A stretch of 40,876 nt of DNA from Fimenecus sp036652055 (GTDB lineage: Bacteria; Bacillota; Clostridia; Oscillospirales; Acutalibacteraceae), in the NCBI GenBank assembly GCA_036652055.1, contig JAVVWP010000016.1, positions 1 through 40,876 on the forward strand, read 5' to 3'. This document shows positions 31,288 through 40,747 of this stretch, in pieces (the first letter of the stretch is position 1; every line of letters starts with the position of its first letter). Both the position numbers and the translations under genes were made by a program. A model generated the notes under the pieces. It had not been told where the DNA came from. It saw nothing but the letters and a program-made list of their open reading frames with translations, and ran no database searches.

Positions 31288-32586
31288 TTATACATCGTTA
31301 CGAACTAAGTCCTCATAACTTTCTCTGTTTATGATTACTCTTGACTTACCGTCTTTTGTCATAACTACTATCGGTCTTGGTGTTCTATTATAGTTTGATG
31401 CCATTGAATAGTTATATGCTCCTGTTGAAAATACAGCTATTAAATCGCCTGAATTAACCTCTTGAAGCTCCATATTTTCGCCGATTAAATCGCCACTCTC
31501 ACAGCACTTTCCTGCAATTGTAACCTTAGTGTTTTTAGGACTATTTGCCTTATTTGCACAAATTGCTTCATATTGTGATTGATATAATATATATCGTGGG
31601 TTATCTGTCATACCGCCATCAATTGAAACATAGGTTCTAATATTAGGAATATTTTTAACTGCACCAACGGTATAAAGCGTAATAGCCTCAGCACCAACAA
31701 CAGAACGCCCAGGTTCTATCATTATAAATGGAAGTTCAACTGCTTTTTCTTTTGCCTCCTGCTTAACTATTTTTGCAACACGCTTCATATATTCTGAAAA
31801 AGCTTCGGGCTTATCGCTCTCTAAATATTTTATTCCAAAGCCACCGCCTAAATTAAGCTCTTTTATCACATAACCTGTTTGTGACTTAATATCTGCTATA
31901 AATCCAATCATAACCTTTGCTGCAAGCTCAAATGGATCAATATCAAATATTTGTGAGCCTATATGGCAATGAACGCCACAAAGTTCGATATTAGGAGTTT
32001 CAATAGCAATTTTAACTGCCTTCATTGCTTCGCCTGTTTCAAGAGCAAAGCCAAATTTTGAATCGATTTGACCTGTTTTTACAAATGAATGCGTATGAGC
32101 GTCAATGCCTGGTTTAATTCTAAACATTATTTTTGCAGTTTTATTTGTTTTTGATGCAAGCTTACTAAGTCTTTCTAATTCTTCAATATTATCTACTACT
32201 ATTCTGCCTATATTGTTATCAAGTGCCATTGTAAGCTCATCATTTGTCTTATTATTTCCGTGGAAACAAATTTTATCTGTTGGAAATCCTGCTTTTATTG
32301 CAGTGTAAATTTCGCCACCTGAAACAACATCAATTCCCATTTTTTCGTCTTTACAAATTCTATACATTTCAAGGCACGAAAAAGCTTTACTTGCATAACA
32401 AGCAAGACCTTTTCCCTCATAATTATCTTCAATTGATTTTACAAATGCCCTACAATTGTTTCTGATTTGACTTTCGTCATAAGCTATAAGCGGAGTGCTG
32501 TATTCCTTTGCAAGGCTTGTAGCACTGCACCCTCCAATTGTTAAAACCCCATCTTCGTTAATATTTAATCCATCTGAAACAAACAT
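31288..32586 (-). CDS. lysA: Diaminopimelate decarboxylase
   Basis: This PLP enzyme of 432 residues makes L-lysine from meso-diaminopimelate. Motifs include the PLP lysine in YASKAF, HCHIGSQIF, the GGGFGI phosphate loop, EPGRSVV and CCESGDL. Two ATGs are possible: 32592 overlaps the engB stop as ATGA, and 32586 is better spaced from AAGGAG. I chose the second. Its place between engB and dnaE, away from other lysine genes, is unusual, and no lysine riboswitch precedes it. Confidence 0.95.
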   Translation of the reverse strand: MFVSDGLNINEDGVLTIGGCSATSLAKEYSTPLIAYDESQIRNNCRAFVKSIEDNYEGKGLACYASKAFSCLEMYRICKDEKMGIDVVSGGEIYTAIKAGFPTDKICFHGNNKTNDELTMALDNNIGRIVVDNIEELERLSKLASKTNKTAKIMFRIKPGIDAHTHSFVKTGQIDSKFGFALETGEAMKAVKIAIETPNIELCGVHCHIGSQIFDIDPFELAAKVMIGFIADIKSQTGYVIKELNLGGGFGIKYLESDKPEAFSEYMKRVAKIVKQEAKEKAVELPFIMIEPGRSVVGAEAITLYTVGAVKNIPNIRTYVSIDGGMTDNPRYILYQSQYEAICANKANSPKNTKVTIAGKCCESGDLIGENMELQEVNSGDLIAVFSTGAYNYSMASNYNRTPRPIVVMTKDGKSRVIINRESYEDLVRNDV

Positions 32587-32588
32587 TC

Positions 32589-33176
32589 TCATTCTCCTTC
32601 GACTGCTTTTATTATAATTTCTTTTATTTTTTCACATCCATCACCTTTTACAGCTGAAAAAGGAATAATCCTATCCATTTCGACTGTTGGCAATTCAGTT
32701 TCAATATTCGCAATACGCTGATTGTATTCAGCTTTATTTAGCTTATCACATTTTGTCATTACAACAATAAAAGGATAACCTGTTTCTTGTAAGAAGTTAA
32801 TCATAACTAAATCATCTTTTGTTGGCGGATGACGCATATCAATTAGCTGAACTACAAGCCGAATATCTCTGTCTGATTTAAAATAGCCCTCAAGCATTCC
32901 CGACCAACGAGTTTTTTCGCTAAAAGAAACTTTTGCATAACCATACCCAGGTAAATCCACCATTCTTGCACCATCAACTGAATAAAAGTTAATTGTTATT
33001 GTTTTGCCCGGAACTCCACTAACTCTTGCCAAAGATTTTCTGCTGAAAATCCTATTGAGCAGAGAGGACTTTCCAACATTGGAACGCCCTGCAAAAGCAA
33101 CCTCAGGCATATCTGATGGTGTAAGCTGAGAAAAAGTACCAAAAGCCGCTTCGAAATCTGCTTTTTTAAAATCCAT
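32589..33176 (-). CDS. engB: Ribosome-assembly GTPase EngB/YsxC
   Basis: This 195-residue GTPase helps assemble the large ribosomal subunit. G1 is GRSNVGKSS, G3 is DLPGYG and G4 is TKCDK; the family-specific ARVSGVPGKT segment is the G2 region. Its place directly after lon, 11 bases away, is the conserved Firmicute lonA-ysxC pair. AAGGAG precedes the ATG. Confidence 0.96.
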   Translation of the reverse strand: MDFKKADFEAAFGTFSQLTPSDMPEVAFAGRSNVGKSSLLNRIFSRKSLARVSGVPGKTITINFYSVDGARMVDLPGYGYAKVSFSEKTRWSGMLEGYFKSDRDIRLVVQLIDMRHPPTKDDLVMINFLQETGYPFIVVMTKCDKLNKAEYNQRIANIETELPTVEMDRIIPFSAVKGDGCEKIKEIIIKAVEGE

Positions 33177-33187
33177 TTTTTATCTCC

Positions 33188-35608
33188 TTAATTAGTATGC
33201 CATAAATCAATATTAGTATTTTCCATTTTTGGAAGTGCTATATTTTTTGCCGCACAATTTTCTTGCTTTTTAAAAATTGCAATTTTTAAAACCTCATTGA
33301 CATTTGAAACAGGTATAAAATTAATTTTATCTTTCACTACCTTATCAATTTCATCTAAATCAGATAAATTATCATCAGGAATTATTACTGTTTTAACCCC
33401 TGCCTTATATGCTGCCATTGATTTTTCTTTTAGACCGCCTATTGGCAAAACTCTACCTGTTAAGGTTACCTCGCCTGTCATTGCAATGTTTGAGCGAACT
33501 GGATTTCCACTTAGCGTTGAAACAAGTGCGGTGGTAATTGCAATTCCTGCTGATGGGCCATCTTTTGGAACTGCACCCTCAGGAAAATGCAAATGAACAT
33601 CTTTTGTTTTATAAAAATCAGCGTTGATTGAAAGCTCGCTCGATTTACTTCTGATATAACTATAAGCAGCTTTTGCCGACTCCTTCATAACATCACCAAG
33701 CGAACCTGTAAGCTCAAGTTTTCCTGTTCCCTCCATTGAAATTGCTTCAACTTTAAGCATTTCTCCACCTACTGAAGTCCACGCTAAACCATTTACAACT
33801 CCAACTTCGTCATTTAAAGAGAGTGTTTCGCCCTTATATTTTATAGCTCCGAGCAAATCCTTTAAATCTGTTTCTTTGATTGTGATTTTTTCACTATGAC
33901 CTTCGGCAATTTTCACCGCAACCTTACGACAAAGCTTTGCAATACATCTTTCAAGCTTTCTAACGCCCGCCTCACGAGTGTATCCTTCTATTATTACTCT
34001 AAGTGCTGCATCAGTTATTTTAATTTGAGATGATTTTAGCCCATTCTCTTTTAGCTGTTTTGATATTAAATGCTTTTTGGCTATATTGAATTTTTCTTCA
34101 TATGTATAGCTGTAAAGCTCTATAATATCCATTCTATCAAGAAGCGGTGCAGGAATTTGCGACGCATCATTAGCTGTTGTTACAAATAAAACCTTACTTA
34201 AATCAAATGGGATTTCAATGTAATGGTCTTTAAAAGTATTGTTTTGTTCAGGATCAAGTGCTTCAAGAAGTGCAGAGGAAGGATCGCCTTTGTAATCACT
34301 GCTTAATTTATCTATTTCATCTAATAAAATAAGCGGATTTGAACTTTTGGTATGAATTAGACAATCGATTATACTTCCGGGCATTGCACCAATATAAGTT
34401 TTTCTATGTCCTCTTATTTCAGCTTCATCACGCACTCCGCCAAGTGAAAGCCTTGCATATTTCCTGTTCATCGCCTTTGCGAGCGAGCGTGCTATTGAAG
34501 TTTTTCCAACGCCAGGAGGCCCTACAAGGCAAATAATTTGACCTTTGATATCAGGAGAAAGCATTCTGACCGCTAAAAGCTCAACAATTCTTTCTTTTAC
34601 ATCATTTAAACCGTAATGGTCTTTATCAAGAATTTTTTTTGCGTTTGATATACTGATACTGTCTTTTGTATATGTATTCCAAGGCAATGAAAGCACGACA
34701 TCAAGGTAGTTTCTTATAACCATACTTTCAGGGCTTGTTTCTTGCATTTTTGTGAGCCTATTACATTCTGCCAAAAGCTTTTTTTCGTATTCTTTTTGAA
34801 GATTAAGCTTTAATATTGCTTCACGATATTTTTGGCTGTCTGAAATGATAGAGTCACCATCATTTAGCTCTATTGAAATAGCTTTTAATTGTTCACGCAA
34901 ATAGTATTCTCGCTGATTTTCATCTATTTGACCTTGAACTCTATCACTTATTTCGCCTTCAACCTCAAGCAAATCTATTTCACGAGCCAATTCAATGCAG
35001 AGGCGTTCAAGACGCTTGAGTGGGTTTAACTCGGTCAATATTTTTTGCTTAACAACATAATCAAGCGGAATATTGCTTGTAATGAAGTCTGCCATTTCCC
35101 CTGGTAACTTTTGGGCAAGTATTCCAGCGGCAACATCAGGAGAAACTCTTTCTGAAAGCATAACATAATCTTCAAAAAGTGTTTGTGCATGACGCATTAA
35201 TCCGCCAACCTGCAAGCTTTCAACAGGCTTTGGTTCAGTTGTCAAAACAGGCTTTATCGTTGAAATCAAATATGGTTTGTCTTCAACAATATCTATAAGC
35301 CTTGCACGATATTTACCCTCGATTACAACTCTAAGATAGTTAGTAACAGGAACTTTGACTATTTGTTTTATCTCGCAAACTGTTCCCATCTTATATACAC
35401 TTGTAATGTCAGCATTTTCTTTTGCTACATCAATTTGAGCTGTTAAAAAAATGTCTTGCTTTAAATTCATTGCGGCTTTAACTGCGGCAATTGAAATTTT
35501 TCTTCCAACATCAAAATGTATTGTTGCATTCGGGAAAACAACTAATCCTCTAAGAGCGACCATTGGCATATTTAAAAATGCGTTGTCTTGCATATTAATA
35601 TTATCCAT
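33188..35608 (-). CDS. lon: ATP-dependent protease Lon
   Basis: This 806-residue cytoplasmic protease degrades damaged and regulatory proteins. An N-terminal LON substrate domain (about 14-210) is followed by a coiled-coil region and an AAA+ domain with Walker A GPPGVGKT (363-370) and Walker B ILLDEIDK. The C-terminal peptidase has catalytic S686 in PKDGPSAG and lysine in GGLKEKSMAA (about 729). A 35-residue polar tail ends it. GGAG precedes the ATG. It heads the lon-engB-lysA-dnaE operon. Confidence 0.97.
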   Translation of the reverse strand: MDNINMQDNAFLNMPMVALRGLVVFPNATIHFDVGRKISIAAVKAAMNLKQDIFLTAQIDVAKENADITSVYKMGTVCEIKQIVKVPVTNYLRVVIEGKYRARLIDIVEDKPYLISTIKPVLTTEPKPVESLQVGGLMRHAQTLFEDYVMLSERVSPDVAAGILAQKLPGEMADFITSNIPLDYVVKQKILTELNPLKRLERLCIELAREIDLLEVEGEISDRVQGQIDENQREYYLREQLKAISIELNDGDSIISDSQKYREAILKLNLQKEYEKKLLAECNRLTKMQETSPESMVIRNYLDVVLSLPWNTYTKDSISISNAKKILDKDHYGLNDVKERIVELLAVRMLSPDIKGQIICLVGPPGVGKTSIARSLAKAMNRKYARLSLGGVRDEAEIRGHRKTYIGAMPGSIIDCLIHTKSSNPLILLDEIDKLSSDYKGDPSSALLEALDPEQNNTFKDHYIEIPFDLSKVLFVTTANDASQIPAPLLDRMDIIELYSYTYEEKFNIAKKHLISKQLKENGLKSSQIKITDAALRVIIEGYTREAGVRKLERCIAKLCRKVAVKIAEGHSEKITIKETDLKDLLGAIKYKGETLSLNDEVGVVNGLAWTSVGGEMLKVEAISMEGTGKLELTGSLGDVMKESAKAAYSYIRSKSSELSINADFYKTKDVHLHFPEGAVPKDGPSAGIAITTALVSTLSGNPVRSNIAMTGEVTLTGRVLPIGGLKEKSMAAYKAGVKTVIIPDDNLSDLDEIDKVVKDKINFIPVSNVNEVLKIAIFKKQENCAAKNIALPKMENTNIDLWHTN

Positions 35609-35642
35609 TTAAAATCTCCAAATCTATAAACTATACATACTT

Positions 35643-35671
35643 ATTATATAATAAAAAGGCTCTAACTTCAA
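35643..35671 (-). promoter_or_regulatory. Promoter of the lon operon
   Basis: On the minus strand TTGAAG (35671-35666) and TATAAT (35648-35643) are 17 bp apart. I see no CIRCE or CtsR heptamer repeat beside it. Confidence 0.75.
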
Positions 35672-35783
35672 TATGTAATCTAATTAAAACAATAATAATT
35701 TTCAACTTTGTTAAAAATATTTACAAGTTTTTCGTACAAAACGCCTATTTTTGCAAAAACATTGTTAAATTATTGTCAATTCA

Positions 35784-35813
35784 TTGACTTTTAGGATATG
35801 ATTTTGATATAAT
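35784..35813 (+). promoter_or_regulatory. Promoter of serC-serA
   Basis: TTGACT (35784-35789) and TATAAT (35808-35813) are 18 bp apart. A weaker Rex-like dyad, TTGTTAA-N4-TTGTCAA (35762-35779, two mismatches), lies directly upstream of the -35 box. Confidence 0.75.
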
Positions 35814-35849
35814 ACAAAAGTAAAATATTAATTTTTGGAGGTAATTGTA

Positions 35850-36932
35850 ATGTCTAGAGTTTTTAATTTTTCAGCAGGTCCATCAATGCTACCTGAGGAG
35901 GTTTTAAAAAAAGCCGCCGATGAAATGCTCGATTATGAAGGCAGCGGTCAATCAGTAATGGAAATGAGCCACCGTTCTAAAGTTTATGACGGTATTATTA
36001 AAGGTGCAGAGGCACTTCTTCGTGAGCTTATGAATATTCCTGATAACTACAAGGTTCTTTTTCTTCAAGGTGGTGCATCAACTCAATTTGCTGCAATTCC
36101 GCTTAACTTTATGAATAAATCAGGCAAAGCTGACTATGTTATCACTGGTCAATGGGCTAACAAAGCATATCAAGAAGCTCAAAAATATGGTGAGGCTAAA
36201 GCTGTTGCATCTTCTAAAGACAAAACCTTTTCTTATATTCCAAAGCTAAATGAGGCTGATTTCACCCCTGACGCTGACTATTTCTATATATGCCTCAACA
36301 ATACAATTTATGGAACAATTTATCACGAGCTTCCAAAAACTGGTAATGTTCCACTTATTGCTGATATTTCTTCTTGCTTTTTATCAGAACCAATTGATGT
36401 TTCTAAATTTGCTATGCTTTATGGCGGAGCTCAAAAGAATGTTGCTCCTGCTGGGCTTACTATTTGCATTATTCGTGAAGACCTTTTAGGCAATGCAAGA
36501 GATATTACCCCTACTATGCTTGACTATAAAATTCACGCTGATAATGATTCACTTTATAACACACCACCTTGCTATACAATATATATTTGCAAGCTTGTTC
36601 TTGAGTGGATTAAAAGCACTGGCGGTCTTTCAAAAATGAAAGAAAGAAACGAAAAGAAAGCTGCTCTGCTTTATGATTTCCTTGATAACAGCAAGATGTT
36701 CCGTGGTACAGTTGTAAAAGAGGATCGCTCACTTATGAATGTTCCTTTTGTTACAGATAGTGAAGATTTAAATGCTAAATTCATTAAAGAGGCTACTGCT
36801 GCTGGCTTTATCAATCTTAAAGGTCATCGCAGTGTTGGCGGTATGAGAGCATCTATCTATAACGCTATGCCATATGAAGGCGTTGAAAAACTTGTAGCAT
36901 TTATGAGCGATTTCGAAAAAGCAAATTCATAA
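35850..36932 (+). CDS. serC: Phosphoserine aminotransferase
   Basis: This 360-residue PLP enzyme converts 3-phosphohydroxypyruvate to phosphoserine. It has NFSAGPSMLPEEV at the start, SHRSK, FLQGGASTQF, and the PLP lysine in YGGAQKNVAPAG. The ATG at 35850 has GGAGG at 35837-35841; an in-frame TTG at 35835 overlaps that site and is rejected. It is followed 23 bases later by serA; serB is not in the window. Confidence 0.97.
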   Translation: MSRVFNFSAGPSMLPEEVLKKAADEMLDYEGSGQSVMEMSHRSKVYDGIIKGAEALLRELMNIPDNYKVLFLQGGASTQFAAIPLNFMNKSGKADYVITGQWANKAYQEAQKYGEAKAVASSKDKTFSYIPKLNEADFTPDADYFYICLNNTIYGTIYHELPKTGNVPLIADISSCFLSEPIDVSKFAMLYGGAQKNVAPAGLTICIIREDLLGNARDITPTMLDYKIHADNDSLYNTPPCYTIYICKLVLEWIKSTGGLSKMKERNEKKAALLYDFLDNSKMFRGTVVKEDRSLMNVPFVTDSEDLNAKFIKEATAAGFINLKGHRSVGGMRASIYNAMPYEGVEKLVAFMSDFEKANS

Positions 36933-36955
36933 TAAATTATAATGAGGTAATCAAA

Positions 36956-38119
36956 ATGTTTAATGTTTTAACTTTAAATAAAATTTCTGAATCAGGTCTT
37001 TCTAATTTTGGAGGCAATTATGCTTGTTCTTCTGACGAAAAAAATCCTGATGCCATCTTAGTTCGTTCTGCTTCAATGCATGATATGGAGCTTTCAGAAA
37101 AAACAATAGCTATTGCAAGAGCAGGCGCAGGCGTTAATAATATTCCGCTTGATGCTTGTACTGAAAAAGGCATTGTTGTTTTTAACACTCCTGGCGCAAA
37201 TGCTAATGCTGTTAAAGAGCTTGTTCTTTGCTCGCTACTTCTTACATCAAGAAAAATTCTTCCTGCAATTGAATGGGCTAAAACTCTCAAAGGCGAGGGC
37301 GATGCAGTTAGCAAGCTTGTTGAAAAAGGCAAATCAGCTTTTGCTGGCCCTGAAATCAAGGGCAAAAAGCTTGGTGTAATTGGTCTTGGTGCAATCGGTG
37401 TATTGGTTGCAAATGCTGCTCATTCTCTTGGAATGGAAGTTTATGGTTATGATCCTTTCCTTTCACTTGATTCTGCTTGGAGCCTTTCAAGGGCAATTAA
37501 TCACGCAAATTCATTAGATGAAATCTTTAGCAGCTGTGACTATATAACACTTCATGTTCCGCTTAATAATGATACCAGAGATTTAGTTTCTACTAAAACT
37601 ATTGCCACAATGAAAGACAATGTTAGAATTCTCAACTTTGCCCGTGGTGAGCTTGTTAATTCTGCTGATATTATTGAAGCCCTTGAGGGTGGCAAGGTTG
37701 CAGCATATGCAACTGATTTCCCGAGTGATGATCTTATTGGTGTTAATGGCGTTATTGCTATTCCTCACCTTGGTGCTTCAACTCCTGAATCAGAAGAAAA
37801 CTGTGCATTTATGGCTGTTGACGAAATTAAAGATTTTCTTGAAAACGGTAATATCGTAAACTCTGTAAATCTTCCTACTGTTTGCGTTCCGAGAACTGGC
37901 AGAACAAGAATTACAATAATTCACAAGAATGTTCCTAATGTTATTAGCAAAATCACAACTGCTGTTGCTAACGAAAACATCAATATTGACAATATGGTTA
38001 ATAAATCTCGTGGTGAATTTGCATATACAATGCTTGACACTGACGCTGATGTTTCAAAAGAGGCACTTGATGCTATTTCTGCTATCGAATGTTCTGTTCG
38101 TGTAAGAGTTATTAAATAA
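36956..38119 (+). CDS. serA: D-3-phosphoglycerate dehydrogenase
   Basis: This 387-residue NAD-dependent enzyme starts the serine pathway. The Rossmann fingerprint is GLGAIGVLVANAA; the catalytic arginine is in NFARGELVN and histidine in PHLGAST. A C-terminal ACT domain (about 316-387, RTRITIIHKNVPNVI) suggests feedback control by serine. It is the short form without the extra intervening domain. GAGG precedes the ATG. With serC it forms a two-gene operon. Confidence 0.96.
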   Translation: MFNVLTLNKISESGLSNFGGNYACSSDEKNPDAILVRSASMHDMELSEKTIAIARAGAGVNNIPLDACTEKGIVVFNTPGANANAVKELVLCSLLLTSRKILPAIEWAKTLKGEGDAVSKLVEKGKSAFAGPEIKGKKLGVIGLGAIGVLVANAAHSLGMEVYGYDPFLSLDSAWSLSRAINHANSLDEIFSSCDYITLHVPLNNDTRDLVSTKTIATMKDNVRILNFARGELVNSADIIEALEGGKVAAYATDFPSDDLIGVNGVIAIPHLGASTPESEENCAFMAVDEIKDFLENGNIVNSVNLPTVCVPRTGRTRITIIHKNVPNVISKITTAVANENINIDNMVNKSRGEFAYTMLDTDADVSKEALDAISAIECSVRVRVIK

Positions 38120-38140
38120 AACCCCATCAAAGCATAATTA

Positions 38141-38169
38141 AAAGGCTATGTCAAAACGACATAGCCTTT
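38141..38169. terminator. Bidirectional terminator after serA
   Basis: AAAGGCTATGTC (38141-38152) pairs perfectly with GACATAGCCTTT (38158-38169), with A and T tracts on the two sides. It separates the convergent serA and DUF2344 genes. Confidence 0.92.
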
Positions 38170-38188
38170 ATTTTTATGATTTTTAAGC

Positions 38189-38854
38189 TTATTCAAATTC
38201 CTTCATTAATTCAGTGTAGATATTTAATTTAACAATATCTATGCAATCAATTTCTTTGTCAAAATTCTTAATCAGCGTATCTGTCAAAAGAGTTGGATTT
38301 AAGTTGTTTGACGAGCCTGCATTTAGCACCGTATTAATTATTACAGCTTTTTCTTCATTAGCTACTGAAAAGCTTTTAATTTGTTCTTTAAGGTTTATTT
38401 GTTTAAAGATTTTGTTTTTACCTTTTTTTGATTTCTTTTCTGCTAAAATTTCATCTTTATTTAAAATCGTTTCTAAATATTCATTAAGGGGTTTAGAATT
38501 ATCAGTGTAAAAGGTAATTTTATAATCTGCAAACGCAATTTCCCTTGGATTTAAAACAGGCTCTGCCGCCTTTGTAACTTTTATATCCACGGGAAGTACA
38601 TCGTTCATTAGCTTTATAATATCTTCTGATTTAATTTCTTCTTTTAGCTTTATATCAACACATTCGCAAAGGCTTTCTGTGCCGAGAGGAAGTGGCAAAG
38701 CAAAGGTCATAAACGGGTGAGGATTATACCCCTCGGTGTACCAAATCGGCAAATTTGCACGCTTGATTGCTCGCATAATACATCGCATTAAGTCAAGATG
38801 TGAAATGTATTTTGCCATACCTGTTTTTGTGAAAAAAATCCTAATGTTTTGCAT
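38189..38854 (-). CDS. DUF2344 (TIGR03936) radical SAM-associated protein
   Basis: This 221-residue protein matches the DUF2344 family, with the opening RIFFTKTGMAKYISHLDLMR and YTEGYNPHPFMTFALPLPLG. A lysine-rich stretch lies around residue 140. The ATG at 38854 has GGAGG eight bases upstream and overlaps the end of the radical SAM gene by 14 bases, implying coupled translation. In many Clostridia the same pair precedes ribonuclease G and ribosomal protein L21 genes, and the domain can be fused to the radical SAM protein. Its function is unknown; a part in RNA or ribosome modification is a guess. Confidence 0.85.
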   Translation of the reverse strand: MQNIRIFFTKTGMAKYISHLDLMRCIMRAIKRANLPIWYTEGYNPHPFMTFALPLPLGTESLCECVDIKLKEEIKSEDIIKLMNDVLPVDIKVTKAAEPVLNPREIAFADYKITFYTDNSKPLNEYLETILNKDEILAEKKSKKGKNKIFKQINLKEQIKSFSVANEEKAVIINTVLNAGSSNNLNPTLLTDTLIKNFDKEIDCIDIVKLNIYTELMKEFE

Positions 38855-40685
38855 CGCATTTTCCTCCATTTAGCATATTTGCCCCACAGGCTGAACATTT
38901 TTCTCTGCAATTTGGAGTTGTAACGCTTTCATATGCTTTTTTATTTTCTTCAATTAAAAATTCTTTTCGGACTCCGTAATCAAGATGGTCCCACGGTAAT
39001 ATTTCAGAAAATTCACGCTTTCGGTTAGCATAAAATGTTGGTTCTATGCCACATTCTTCAAAAGCTTCTTGCCATAAGTTAAATTTAAAATACTCGTCCC
39101 AGCTATCAAATTTACAACCTTTTTGCCACGCTCTTTCGATAACATCACAAAGGCGTCTGTCACCTCTTGCAAGAACGCCCTCCATAAAGCTTGTCATAGA
39201 TTGATGCCAACTGACTGATATTTTTCTTGATTTAACGCCCGACACAAGATGTTTTTGCTTATTTGTTAGCATTTCCATTGTATCTTGAGCTTCCCACTGA
39301 AAAGGAGTAAATGGTTTTGGAACAAACGATGCAACGCTTATACTAACGCTTACACCTTTGCCTTTTTCTCTATTTGGATTTTCATAAAAAGCATCAACAA
39401 CCTTTTGTGAAAGTTCAGCAATTCCGCTAATATCATCTAAAGTTTCTGTTGGAAGCCCCATCATAAAATAAAGCTTAACCGAATCCCAGCCTCCGCTAAA
39501 TGCTTTGACAGCAGTTTCAAGAACATCAGCCTCGGTGACATTTTTATTTATCGCATTACGCAGTCTTTGCGTTCCTGCCTCGGGGGCAAATGTTAAACCA
39601 CTTCTTCTGACTTTTTTTAGTTCTTCTAAAAGTTCATCTGAAAAATTGTCAACTCTAAGTGACGGAAGTGAAACATTTATATTCTCTTTTAATGCCCAGT
39701 CAAACATTTTTGGAATAAGCTTATCGATTTCGGTATAATCGCTTGTGCTGAGCGAGCAGAGAGAAATTTCATCATAACCTGTTGAATTGCAAAGGTCACG
39801 ACTTTGTTTGTTGACTGTATCACTGTTTTTTTCACGAATAGGGCGATAAATAAAGCCTGCCTGACAAAATCTGCAACCTCTAATACAGCCACGAAAAACT
39901 TCTGTAACCACTCTATCGTGAACAATATCGATAAATGGCACTACAAATTGTTTTGGATAAAAGACAGTGTTAAGGTCACTTATTATCCTCTTTTTTACTT
40001 TTTTAGGTGCGTATTCGTTATTTATTACTTCAGAAATAGTTTTATCGTCATTATATTTTATATCATAAAAAGACGGAACATAAACTCCCTCAATTTTAGC
40101 AGCCTGCCTTAAAAATTCTTGTTTTGTCGAGCCAAGCTCTTTGTGTTTAATCAAAAGGTCGATTATTTCATTTGTTATTTCTTCGCCCTCACCAAGTGAA
40201 AAAATGTCAATAAAATCTGCAATAGGTTCAGGATTGCAGGCACAAGGCCCGCCTGCTATTACAAGAGGTGTAAGCGAGGTTCTGTCGCTGCTTCTAACAG
40301 GGATATTAGCGAGGTTTAGCATATTTAATATGTTGGTGTAACTAAGCTCATATTGAAGTGTAAAGCCTATAATATCAAACTCTGACAAAGCGTCGCCGCT
40401 TTCGAGAGCATAAAGAGGAATGCCGTTTTCACGCATTTGCTTTTCCATATCTTCCCATGGTGCAAAAACTCTTTCGCACCAAGCGTCATTTCGCTCGTTT
40501 ATAAGGCTATAAAGAATTTTCATTCCAAGGTGTGACATTCCGATTTCATAGTTATCAGGAAAACAAAACGCAAAACGAAGCTTTACTTCATCTTTGTTTT
40601 TAATAACGCTCCCTATTTCACCGCCTGTATACCTTGCAGGCTTTTGCACACGCTTTATTAAATTTTCTTGTTTTTTTGTAAGCAT
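38841..40685 (-). CDS. Radical SAM protein of the TIGR03960 family
   Basis: This 614-residue enzyme has an N-terminal B12-binding-like region (about 1-200). A radical SAM domain follows, with CIRGCRFC (CxxxCxxC) coordinating the [4Fe-4S] cluster, then a C-terminal region ending in a cysteine cluster (NCREKCSACGANML). The start at 40685 has AGGA eight bases upstream and fits the family opening VQKPARYTGGE. The longer frame to 40730 begins before the predicted transcription start. It is cotranslated with the DUF2344 gene. The substrate is unknown. Confidence 0.88.
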   Translation of the reverse strand: MLTKKQENLIKRVQKPARYTGGEIGSVIKNKDEVKLRFAFCFPDNYEIGMSHLGMKILYSLINERNDAWCERVFAPWEDMEKQMRENGIPLYALESGDALSEFDIIGFTLQYELSYTNILNMLNLANIPVRSSDRTSLTPLVIAGGPCACNPEPIADFIDIFSLGEGEEITNEIIDLLIKHKELGSTKQEFLRQAAKIEGVYVPSFYDIKYNDDKTISEVINNEYAPKKVKKRIISDLNTVFYPKQFVVPFIDIVHDRVVTEVFRGCIRGCRFCQAGFIYRPIREKNSDTVNKQSRDLCNSTGYDEISLCSLSTSDYTEIDKLIPKMFDWALKENINVSLPSLRVDNFSDELLEELKKVRRSGLTFAPEAGTQRLRNAINKNVTEADVLETAVKAFSGGWDSVKLYFMMGLPTETLDDISGIAELSQKVVDAFYENPNREKGKGVSVSISVASFVPKPFTPFQWEAQDTMEMLTNKQKHLVSGVKSRKISVSWHQSMTSFMEGVLARGDRRLCDVIERAWQKGCKFDSWDEYFKFNLWQEAFEECGIEPTFYANRKREFSEILPWDHLDYGVRKEFLIEENKKAYESVTTPNCREKCSACGANMLNGGKCDAKH

Positions 40686-40718
40686 AAATAAATCCTCTAT
40701 CTTGTTAGTTGTCATAAT

Positions 40719-40747
40719 ATGATACAACAAAACGGAGAATTTTGCAA
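40719..40747 (-). promoter_or_regulatory. Promoter of the radical SAM gene
   Basis: On the minus strand TTGCAA (40747-40742) and TATCAT (40724-40719) are 17 bp apart. Transcription would start near 40712. Confidence 0.65.

Noticed and set aside
32587..32640. Lysine riboswitch before lysA
   Set aside because: lysA overlaps the engB stop inside an operon and there is no leader to hold one.
35609..35849. Riboswitch or T-box before serC, or heat-shock operator before lon
   Set aside because: The 240-bp spacer has promoters and AT-rich dyads but no T-box core, CIRCE palindrome or CtsR heptamer repeat.
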